A stretch of 64,000 nucleotides of DNA, from contig NZ_BOMM01000054.1 of assembly GCF_016862195.1 (NCBI RefSeq), positions 1-64,000 on the forward strand. Direction: 5' to 3'. This DNA comes from Paractinoplanes ferrugineus (GTDB taxonomy: Bacteria > Actinomycetota > Actinomycetes > Mycobacteriales > Micromonosporaceae). A model generated the notes under the pieces. The model worked only from the letters and a program-made list of their open reading frames with translations, made no database searches and was not told the DNA's origin. Numbering within the stretch: the stretch's first letter is position 1; the number at the start of each line of letters is the position of its first letter. Below are positions 57,870-64,000 of the stretch, in pieces. A program made the position numbers and the translations under genes.

Positions 57870-59588
57870 GTGCCGATTGTGGACGATCCGCGCGCCGTTC
57901 TCCGCCCTGGCCTGCCGATCGAGGCCGTCGCCCTCGGCCGGGTGGCCCGGGGCGGCCGGCGCCTGCTCGACGACGTGACCCTGGACGTGCGGCCCGGTCA
58001 GCTGGTGGCGATCATCGGGGCCAGCGGGGCGGGCAAGACCACCCTGCTGGAGACCCTCGCCGGGGTGCGCCGGCCGTCGACCGGATCGGTCCGGCACGGC
58101 GGGCGGCCGGCGCCCGACCCGGCGATCGGCTACGTGCCGCAGGACGACATCATCCACCAGCAGCTCCCGCTGGAGCGCACCCTGCGGTACGCGGCCCGGC
58201 TGCGCCTGCCGGCCGGCACCTCCCCGGCCGAGGTGGCGGCGCGGGTGACCGAGGTGCTCGGCGTGCTGGGTCTGACCGGGCGGGCCGGCACCCGGGTGGC
58301 AAGTCTGAGCGGCGGCGAACGGAAACGGGCGAGCATCGCGGTCGAACTCCTCGCCCGGCCGCGCGCCCTGTTCCTCGACGAGCCCACGTCCGGCCTCGAC
58401 CCGGCCACCGCCGCTGAACTGCTGACGTTCCTGCGCGGCCGCGCCACCGACGGCGTCCCGGTCGTCCTGACCACGCACAACCCGGCCGACGTCGACCGCT
58501 GCGACACCCTGGTGGTGCTGGCACCGGGCGGTCGCCTGGTGTTCGCCGGCCCGCCGGCGCACGCCCCGGCCCACTTCGGCGCCGACGACGTCGCCGGCGT
58601 CTACGGCCGGCTGGACGACGCGCCCGCTTGGCGCAGATCCACATCGGACTTCTCACCCGTCCAGCCCACCACGCCCAGCGAGCCGGCCCCACCACCGGCT
58701 GAGCCGCCGGCCGGGCCGGCCGTTGCGCCGCCGGCCGGGGCGCCGGCCGCACCCACGGTGGGGTCGGCGCGGCCGGGCCGGGTTGCCCAGGCCGTTCTGC
58801 TGACCAGGCGCAACTTCGACATCCTGGGGGCCGACAAGCTCACCCTCGCGATCCTGATCGGCTCACCGCTGGTGATCCTGGCGATGTTCCTCATGCTGTT
58901 CCGGGCCGGCGCGTTCGACCCGGCCCGGCCCGATCCGCCCACCACCGTCATGATCCTTTTCTGGGTCGCGTTCGGCGTGTTCTTCTTCGGGCTCACCTAC
59001 GGCCTGCTGCAGATCTGCGCCGAACTGCCGATCGTGCGCCGGGAGGTCTTCGCCGGCCTGCGCCCGGGCCCCTACCTGGCGGCCAAGGTCGCCCTGCTGC
59101 TGCCCCCGCTGGCGCTGGTCGACCTGCTGCTCCTGGCCGTGCTCCGGGCCCTGGACCGGCTGCCCACGATGACCGCCGGGCTCTACCTGACCGCCCTGCT
59201 CGCCTCGGCCTGCGCGCTGGCGCTGGGCCTGCTCTGCTCGGCGAGCGTCTCCGACGTCGCCCAGGCCACCCTGCTCCTGCCGATGCTGTGCTTCCCGCAG
59301 GTGCTGTTCGTCGGCGCGATCCTCCCGGTCCCGGCGATGGCCCCGGTCGGCCGCGCGGTCAGCTACACGATGTCGAACCGCTGGTCGTTCGAGGCGCTCG
59401 GCCACCAGGCGGGCCTGCCGGAGCTCTGGCGTCGCGGCGAACTGGGCCCGCCGCTGCTGGCCTCCTACGGCGCCAGCTTCGCCCGCGAACCCTGGCAGAA
59501 CTGGCTGATCCTCGGCGGCATCACCCTGCTCTTCCTGGCCGCTACGGTCCTGGTGCTGCGCGTACGCTGCGGGCGCCGCCGTGGCTGA
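57870..59588 (+). CDS. ABCG-type ABC transporter (ATPase and membrane domain fused)
   Basis: Half-transporter of 572 residues with the nucleotide domain first, then an ABC2-type membrane domain, the ABCG/White layout. Walker A is GASGAGKTTLLETLAG, the Q-loop is YVPQDD, signature is LSGGERKRASIAVELL, Walker B is ALFLDEPTSGLDPATA, H-loop is TTHN. The linker (residues about 250-300) is Pro/Ala-rich. About six membrane segments follow from residue 330. The start is GTG 57870 or 57861. It is unusual in a carotenoid locus and could export a glyco-carotenoid or a lipid partner. Its end overlaps the next gene by 8 bases. Confidence 0.9.
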   Translation: MPIVDDPRAVLRPGLPIEAVALGRVARGGRRLLDDVTLDVRPGQLVAIIGASGAGKTTLLETLAGVRRPSTGSVRHGGRPAPDPAIGYVPQDDIIHQQLPLERTLRYAARLRLPAGTSPAEVAARVTEVLGVLGLTGRAGTRVASLSGGERKRASIAVELLARPRALFLDEPTSGLDPATAAELLTFLRGRATDGVPVVLTTHNPADVDRCDTLVVLAPGGRLVFAGPPAHAPAHFGADDVAGVYGRLDDAPAWRRSTSDFSPVQPTTPSEPAPPPAEPPAGPAVAPPAGAPAAPTVGSARPGRVAQAVLLTRRNFDILGADKLTLAILIGSPLVILAMFLMLFRAGAFDPARPDPPTTVMILFWVAFGVFFFGLTYGLLQICAELPIVRREVFAGLRPGPYLAAKVALLLPPLALVDLLLLAVLRALDRLPTMTAGLYLTALLASACALALGLLCSASVSDVAQATLLLPMLCFPQVLFVGAILPVPAMAPVGRAVSYTMSNRWSFEALGHQAGLPELWRRGELGPPLLASYGASFAREPWQNWLILGGITLLFLAATVLVLRVRCGRRRG

Positions 59589-60990
59589 GGCGGAGTTCCT
59601 CGAGCGCTACCCGGCCTACCGCCACACCGGGCGGCTCGACGAGCTGCGCGCCCGCGAGTACGCCCACCTCGACCGCCACGGCGAGGTCTACCTGGATTAC
59701 ACCGGCGCCGGGGTGTACGCGAAAGCCCAGCTCCGGGCCCATCAGGAGCGCCTGGAGTCGCGGGCGTTCGGCAACCCGCACTCGGCCAACCCGTCGTCGG
59801 CGGCCTCGACCGAGCTGGTCGACTCGGCCCGGCAGGCGGTCCTGCGGTTCCTCAACGCCGACCCCGACGAGTACGCGGTGATCTTCACGGCCAACGCGTC
59901 GGGCGCGTGCCGGCTGGTCGGCGAGGCCTACCCGTTCCGCCGGGGTCGCGAGCTGGTGATGACGTACGACAATCACAACTCGGTGAACGGCATCCGCGAG
60001 TTCGCCCGGCGCGGGGGCAGCCGGCGCCGCTACCTCCCGCTGACCCTGCCCGACCTGCGGATCACCGAGGACGCCGTCGACCGTGGCCTGCGCCGGTCGG
60101 GACTGTTCGCGTTCCCGGCCCAGAGCAACTTCACCGGCGTCCAGCATCCGCTCGACTGGGTCGGCAGAGCCCGGGACGCCGGTTACGACGTACTCCTCGA
60201 TGTGGCCGCCTTCCTCCCCGCCAACCCGCTCGACCTGCGGTCCGTCAAACCCGACTTCGTCCCGATCAGCTGGTACAAGGTCCTCGGCTACCCCACCGGC
60301 GTCGGCAGCCTGGTCGCCCGCAAGGACGCCCTGCGCAAGCTGCGGCGGCCGTGGTTCGCCGGCGGCACGATCGCCGCGGCCAGCGTCGGCACCGAATGGC
60401 ACCGGCTCGCCCCCGACGAGACCGCGTTCGAGGACGGCACCCTCAACTTCCTGCACATCCCGGACGTCGAGTTCGGCCTGTCCTGGCTGACCGGCATCGG
60501 CCCGGCCCTGATCCGGGCTCGGGTACGCGCGCTGACCGGCTGGTTGCTGGACCGCCTGGCCGCCCTCCGGCACAGCAACGGCCGCCCGATGTGCCACGTC
60601 TACGGCCCCCGGGATCTTCGAGACCGCGGCGGTACGGTCGCCTTCAACCTGCTCGACCCGGACGGCCGCCTCGTCGACGAACGCCTGGTCGCCACCGAAG
60701 CGGCCGCCGCCGGCCTGTCCCTGCGCACCGGTTGCTTCTGCAATCCCGGCGCGGGCGAGGGCGCCTTCGACATCGGCCGCCCCCAGCTACGCGGCTCCAC
60801 CCGCTGGGGCCTCCGCACGATCGACGCATACCTCGACGCCATCGGCCTGCCCACCGGCGGCGCGATCCGCGTCTCCTTCGGTGTCGTCTCCACCTTCAGC
60901 GACGTCGAACGCCTGCTCGACTTCCTGGCCACCACCTACCGCGACCGCGCCCCGGAGACGACCGCCCTCTCCCCCCGACTGCGCTGCTGA
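59581..60990 (+). CDS. class V aminotransferase / cysteine desulfurase-like PLP enzyme
   Basis: PLP-dependent enzyme of 469 residues, class V fold, closest in style to the molybdenum-cofactor sulfurase and cysteine desulfurase-like group. The PLP Lys is in PISWYKVLGYPTGVGSLVARK, the phosphate site NASGACRLVGEAY, and a possible sulfur-carrying Cys is in SLRTGCFCNPGAGE. The GTG start overlaps the end of the ABC transporter gene. The reaction is not known; it may just be the last gene in the transcript. The substrate and whether it is part of carotenoid formation are open. Confidence 0.85.
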   Translation: MAEAEFLERYPAYRHTGRLDELRAREYAHLDRHGEVYLDYTGAGVYAKAQLRAHQERLESRAFGNPHSANPSSAASTELVDSARQAVLRFLNADPDEYAVIFTANASGACRLVGEAYPFRRGRELVMTYDNHNSVNGIREFARRGGSRRRYLPLTLPDLRITEDAVDRGLRRSGLFAFPAQSNFTGVQHPLDWVGRARDAGYDVLLDVAAFLPANPLDLRSVKPDFVPISWYKVLGYPTGVGSLVARKDALRKLRRPWFAGGTIAAASVGTEWHRLAPDETAFEDGTLNFLHIPDVEFGLSWLTGIGPALIRARVRALTGWLLDRLAALRHSNGRPMCHVYGPRDLRDRGGTVAFNLLDPDGRLVDERLVATEAAAAGLSLRTGCFCNPGAGEGAFDIGRPQLRGSTRWGLRTIDAYLDAIGLPTGGAIRVSFGVVSTFSDVERLLDFLATTYRDRAPETTALSPRLRC

Positions 60991-61685
60991 CAGCAGACAA
61001 CCCGCGCCGCTCCTTCCCGCCCCCGAACGCCGCATCCGACATCAAGCCGCTCGGCCGCCTTCTGGCCGGCACTCAGCGCCGCACAATCAGCGCAACTTCC
61101 CTGAAAAGGGGCCTCCGAAGCACTCCGACGCCGGAGGAAGAAGGAGCCCGAAGGGTGCCGGACCCGCCTCCCTCGCGACGACGGGCCGCGATTACGGTCC
61201 GCCTCCCACCAAGCGGACCTCACCTCCAAGAGGTGGACTGCCGTCCCGCATGCCGACCGCTCCCCCACCCAAGCGCCGAGCCATCCCGAGCCAAGTCGCG
61301 ACTTTGCCCGAAATAACCGCATTGTCCACATGCTCCAGCCACTCGACTGCCTTCTCGCCGCCGCCCGAAGGCCGGCACCAGCGCACCTTCCTCGAAGAAG
61401 GGGCCTCCAGGGGCACCGACACCGGACCCCGCGCAACGAGGAGTCGATCGACCATGGACGCCAAGGCCGGAGCTCAGCAGAAAGCCGAGCGTCCATGAGG
61501 TGGACCGGCGTTCCCACATCGTGCCCGCACCGCGCACAGCCGCACCACGCACAGCCGCACCGCGGCACCGCGCACAGCCGCGGGCCGGGCGGCGGGCGCG
61601 GGGCGGGCCGGCGGGGCGGCGGAGGGCAGGGGCGGCGGGCCGGCGGGGCGGCGGGCCGGCGGGCGCGGGGGCGGGGCTGTGCGCG
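60991..61685. other. 0.7-kb region with diverged tandem duplication and G-rich tract
   Basis: No reading frame here has protein-like composition and a start with support. Two diverged copies of an approximately 280-bp block can be seen, sharing the pieces CTTCC...AAGGGGCCTCC near 61,096 and 61,387 and GAGGTGGAC at 61,231 and 61,497. The right end (61,575-61,680) is extremely G-rich on the plus strand. Confidence 0.6.
61575..61680 (+). repeat. G-rich tract, potential quadruplex
   Basis: The plus strand holds more than ten runs of three or more G, separated by one to four bases, immediately downstream of the minus-strand vWA gene stop. Guanine quadruplex formation on the plus strand is plausible, and C-rich RNA would lie at the 3' end of the vWA transcript. 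Confidence 0.65.
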
Positions 61686-63413
61686 CTACGAAGGTGGGGG
61701 TGAGTGGGCGGCCAGGAAGGCCTTGGCCATGGCGGAGGCCAGGTCGGCCGGGTCCTTGGCGGCGATCGCTTTGCCGCCGGTGGCCTTGGCGATGTCGTTG
61801 AGGGTGGCCATGTCGGCGTCGGGGCCGAAGCCGACGCCGATGACGGGGACGGCGCGGTTGGGGTCGCTTTCCTTGGCGAGGCGGGTGAGGAAAGTCTTCT
61901 TCGGCATCGCGTACTTCGATTCGGCGTCGGCGCCGTCGCTGAGCAGGATGATCATGGTGATGGTCTGGGGCCGGACGCGCGGTCTCATGGTGGCGCGGGC
62001 GTCCAGGACGGTCTGGAAGAGGGGGGTGCCGGCCTGGTCGGGGGCGGTGTAGCCGGTGATGGCGCGGGCCAGCGCGTCGCGCCGGGTGGCGGCGCCCAGG
62101 GTGCCGGTGATCGGCCCGAACGGCACGACCTCGGCGTGCGGCGGGCTCGCCGGGGTGGGCGTGTTGAACGTCCACATGCCGATGCTGGTCTCGTCGCCGA
62201 ACAGTTGGGCGGCGGCCAGCCCGGACCGGCGCAGCAGCCCGGCCTTGGTGGTCGCCTTGCCGGTCTTGTCGGTGGCCGGCTTGTTCATCGAGCCGGACGA
62301 GTCGATCAGCAGCAGCACCTGGAACGCGAACGCGCGGTACTGCGCCCACTGCAGCGCCGGGTCGAGCAGCTTCTCCGAGGCGGGCGGCACCTCGAGCGCC
62401 TGGGGCATCGAGTAGCTCCGGAAGCCGGCGTCGGTGACGGCCGGCATGGTGATCGCCGCGCGCAGCCGCTCGGCCAGGTCCGGGTGCTTCGTGGAGGTCG
62501 ACACCGCGAACGGGTAGTCGGCCTCGATCAGCCCGTCGGACGGGTAGGAGCCCTTGAGCGGAACCGCGTTGCCGCCCCGCTGGTACATGGTGAGCTGCTG
62601 TTCGGTGATCGGGAAGACGCCGACGTCCTCGGCCACGGCGCCGGCGTCGGTCTGCCCGGCGACCCGGCGCAGCAGCTCGGCCGGGTCGGCCGAGGCGTCC
62701 TTGAGCCGGCTGCGCAGGGTCAGCGCGCGCAGCTGGGCGATGCCGGAGTCGGGCGTGCTGCGCGCCATGGCCGACTGGACGGCGTAGACGGCGAGCATGC
62801 CGACGCTGGAGTGCAGCGGGTCGGGCATGGTGACGGCCGGGATCTCGTGGCCCGCGACCCCGGTCATCAGCCGCAGCCAGGTGGTCCGGTCACCGTTGGC
62901 GTATTTCGAGGCCACCGCCGCCGGCGCGGCCAGGACGACGGGGCTGCGGGCGATCGGCGGACCGTCCACCCGGTACGCGTTGACGCTGCCGACGAGAGCG
63001 ATCCGCAACCACACACTGCTGGACGGGATCCACACGTCGGGCTGCTGGGGCGAGCTCGCCGTGACGGCCGGTTCCTGCGCGGTCACCGAGATCGGCCCGC
63101 AGCCGCCGCCGGGGCTCAGGCCCCGGGCCGCCTCCCGCACGACCGGCGCGATCTCCGGGGCGGCGACGACGCGCAGCAGCGTCTCGGAGCACGGCTCGGT
63201 GACGGCGGCCTCGGTGGCGGTGGTGGGGCCGGTGGAGTTCTGCGCGAACAGCCACCAGGTGGTGCCGGCGCCCACCACGAGCGCGAGCACGACGGCGGCG
63301 GCGAGCAGCACCCGGGTCGCGAAACTGGCGGGCGGCCCGATGTCCTCGTGGTCATGGCCGGGAGCGACCGAAAGATCATGGTGCGGCGAATCACGCCACA
63401 GTGGATCGGACAT
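61686..63413 (-). CDS. membrane-anchored binding-protein and von Willebrand A domain protein
   Basis: Protein of 575 residues: a short cytoplasmic N-terminus, one membrane anchor at about residues 34-58 (VLLAAAVVLALVVGAGTTWW), then an extracellular solute-binding-like domain (about 75-360, with ALTLRSRLK and TEQQLTMYQRGG pieces), and a C-terminal vWA domain whose metal site LLIDSSGSMNKPA (DxSxS) is intact, with a later IILLSDGAD. Such SBP-vWA fusions occur in actinobacteria and may bind a surface ligand; function is unknown. ATG 63413 lies behind GGGAGG 8 bases upstream. A promoter is visible upstream. Confidence 0.87.
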   Translation of the reverse strand: MSDPLWRDSPHHDLSVAPGHDHEDIGPPASFATRVLLAAAVVLALVVGAGTTWWLFAQNSTGPTTATEAAVTEPCSETLLRVVAAPEIAPVVREAARGLSPGGGCGPISVTAQEPAVTASSPQQPDVWIPSSSVWLRIALVGSVNAYRVDGPPIARSPVVLAAPAAVASKYANGDRTTWLRLMTGVAGHEIPAVTMPDPLHSSVGMLAVYAVQSAMARSTPDSGIAQLRALTLRSRLKDASADPAELLRRVAGQTDAGAVAEDVGVFPITEQQLTMYQRGGNAVPLKGSYPSDGLIEADYPFAVSTSTKHPDLAERLRAAITMPAVTDAGFRSYSMPQALEVPPASEKLLDPALQWAQYRAFAFQVLLLIDSSGSMNKPATDKTGKATTKAGLLRRSGLAAAQLFGDETSIGMWTFNTPTPASPPHAEVVPFGPITGTLGAATRRDALARAITGYTAPDQAGTPLFQTVLDARATMRPRVRPQTITMIILLSDGADAESKYAMPKKTFLTRLAKESDPNRAVPVIGVGFGPDADMATLNDIAKATGGKAIAAKDPADLASAMAKAFLAAHSPPPS

Positions 63414-63466
63414 GACACCGCCTCCCAAGATCGGTTATGTGGGGTCGATTTCCGAACGCGGGCCGA

Positions 63467-63494
63467 ATAGTAGCGGCGAACGCACTCCTGGCAA
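63467..63494 (-). promoter_or_regulatory. candidate promoter of the vWA gene
   Basis: On the minus strand TTGCCA (63489-63494), a 16-base spacer and TACTAT (63467-63472) resemble a housekeeping-sigma promoter, 54 bases upstream of the vWA ATG. The -10 is good for actinobacteria, the -35 is moderate. Confidence 0.5.
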
Positions 63495-63821
63495 CAGGGA
63501 AACTCGAAGATGGCCGTTCGCACCAGACGAACCGCCAGGTCAGCGCGCCGCATCGCGCGATTCGGCTCTCCCGGCGACCGGAATCGGCCATTCCCTGGAG
63601 CATTTATCGATCACTACGTCGGGTGACTATTGACGACGACTACGCACCGTCGCGAAAGGACACGGAGCAGCGGTGCCCATTCGAGAATCCCGTGGCCGGT
63701 GTCGTCAAGATCGGAATATCGCGAACGCGCTCGGTAGCCTTTTGTCGCCGGCCCCGCGACGCATCGTCAGCGCGGGACGGCGGAAGGCAGACATAGCCGG
63801 TTGTCGGTATCGTGCCGAGTC
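63495..63821. other. intergenic stretch upstream of the partial TIR-like gene
   Basis: No gene is visible. Base composition is clearly less GC-rich than the neighbouring genes (around 63,590-63,740), as is usual for control regions. A TATCGT at 63808-63813 is 8 bases before the GTG and could be a -10 of a leaderless message. Confidence 0.5.
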
Positions 63822-64000
63822 GTGACCCGCCCCGTTCTGATCGCCCACGCGCCCGGCGACGAGGGGTGGGCCGAGCGGCTGGCCGTCCCGATCGTCGCGG
63901 CCGGCTACCGCGTGGTGCACGGCGGCACGATCCTGGTCGGCGAGAACGTCATCACCGAGGCCAACCGGGTGCTCGCGGCCGGCGCCCCGGTGGTCCTGTG
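63822..64000 (+). CDS. partial TIR-domain-like protein (cut by window end)
   Basis: The first 59 codons of a protein from GTG 63822, read to the window end without a stop. The sequence VTRPVLIAHAPGDEGWAERL is followed by PIVAAGYRVV and by GENVITEANRVLAAGAPVVL. The pattern of strand 1 plus GDEGWAERL helix plus AAGYRVV strand, then a helix and an APVVL strand, fits the start of a bacterial TIR (toll/interleukin-1 receptor-like) domain. TIR proteins in actinobacteria are often fused to NACHT/STAND ATPases and act in signalling or defence as NAD-consuming enzymes. The catalytic Glu region lies beyond the window, so the call rests on fold similarity only. Confidence 0.55.
   Translation, partial: MTRPVLIAHAPGDEGWAERLAVPIVAAGYRVVHGGTILVGENVITEANRVLAAGAPVVL

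Noticed and set aside
61192..61552. Two short minus-strand frames sharing RSTSW/QSTSW-like pieces.
   Set aside because: The similarity comes from the diverged DNA duplication. There is no ribosome site and no further conservation that I can judge.

Overview
The window is high-GC actinobacterial DNA, most likely from a Micromonosporaceae member close to Actinoplanes. The reasons are the Wag31/SepF/FtsZ/FtsL-like division cluster, the DNPR (meso-DAP) MurE, the MurT/GatD pair, the DnaE2/ImuA'/ImuB mutasome, a CruF-type glyco-carotenoid locus, frequent GTG and TTG starts and many ATGA/GTGA overlaps. All assignments were made by reading the sequence; no database search was run.

Region 1 (about 1-19,760, minus strand) is the division and cell wall (dcw) cluster. 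In transcription order it runs mraZ, rsmH, an ftsL-like gene, ftsI, murE, murF, mraY, ftsW, murG, murC, ftsQ, ftsZ, yggS, sepF, yggT, wag31 and a membrane protein. mraZ is preceded by a three-box MraZ operator and ftsZ by its own TTGACA promoter. murD is missing from its usual place between mraY and ftsW, where a 60-bp gap holds a perfect 13-bp inverted repeat.

Region 2 (20.4-30.7 kb) holds a VTT-domain membrane protein, gatD-murT (lipid II amidation), an NlpC/P60 hydrolase behind a ydaO-type c-di-AMP riboswitch, leuS behind an apparent leucine-codon leader-peptide attenuator, and a secreted M36-type metalloprotease.

Region 3 (30.9-35.8 kb, plus strand) is a coupled MoxR ATPase, DUF58 and transglutaminase operon that ends in a strong hairpin. 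It is followed by a convergent DUF402 gene and about 1.2 kb of repeat-rich DNA without a convincing gene.

Region 4 (37.5-49.1 kb, minus strand) is rich in DNA damage tolerance genes. A LexA box lies upstream of a SAV_6107-like gene, imuA', imuB, a repeat-encoded small ORF and dnaE2. These are followed by a subtilisin-inhibitor-like protein, a methyltransferase, a phosphodiesterase, dinB and a DUF3040 protein. An APC-type permease lies upstream on the same strand.

Region 5 (51.1-61.0 kb, plus strand) is a tightly packed run: SDR, aldo/keto reductase, CrtA-like monooxygenase, GNAT, CruF, glycosyltransferase, CrtI/CrtD-like desaturase, ABCG-type transporter and class V aminotransferase. It looks like one sub-cluster of a glycosylated carotenoid pathway comparable to sioxanthin of Salinispora; the early genes crtE and crtB are not here.

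The right end carries about 0.7 kb of diverged repeats and a G-rich tract, a membrane-anchored binding-protein/vWA protein, and the start of a probable TIR-domain protein cut by the window edge.
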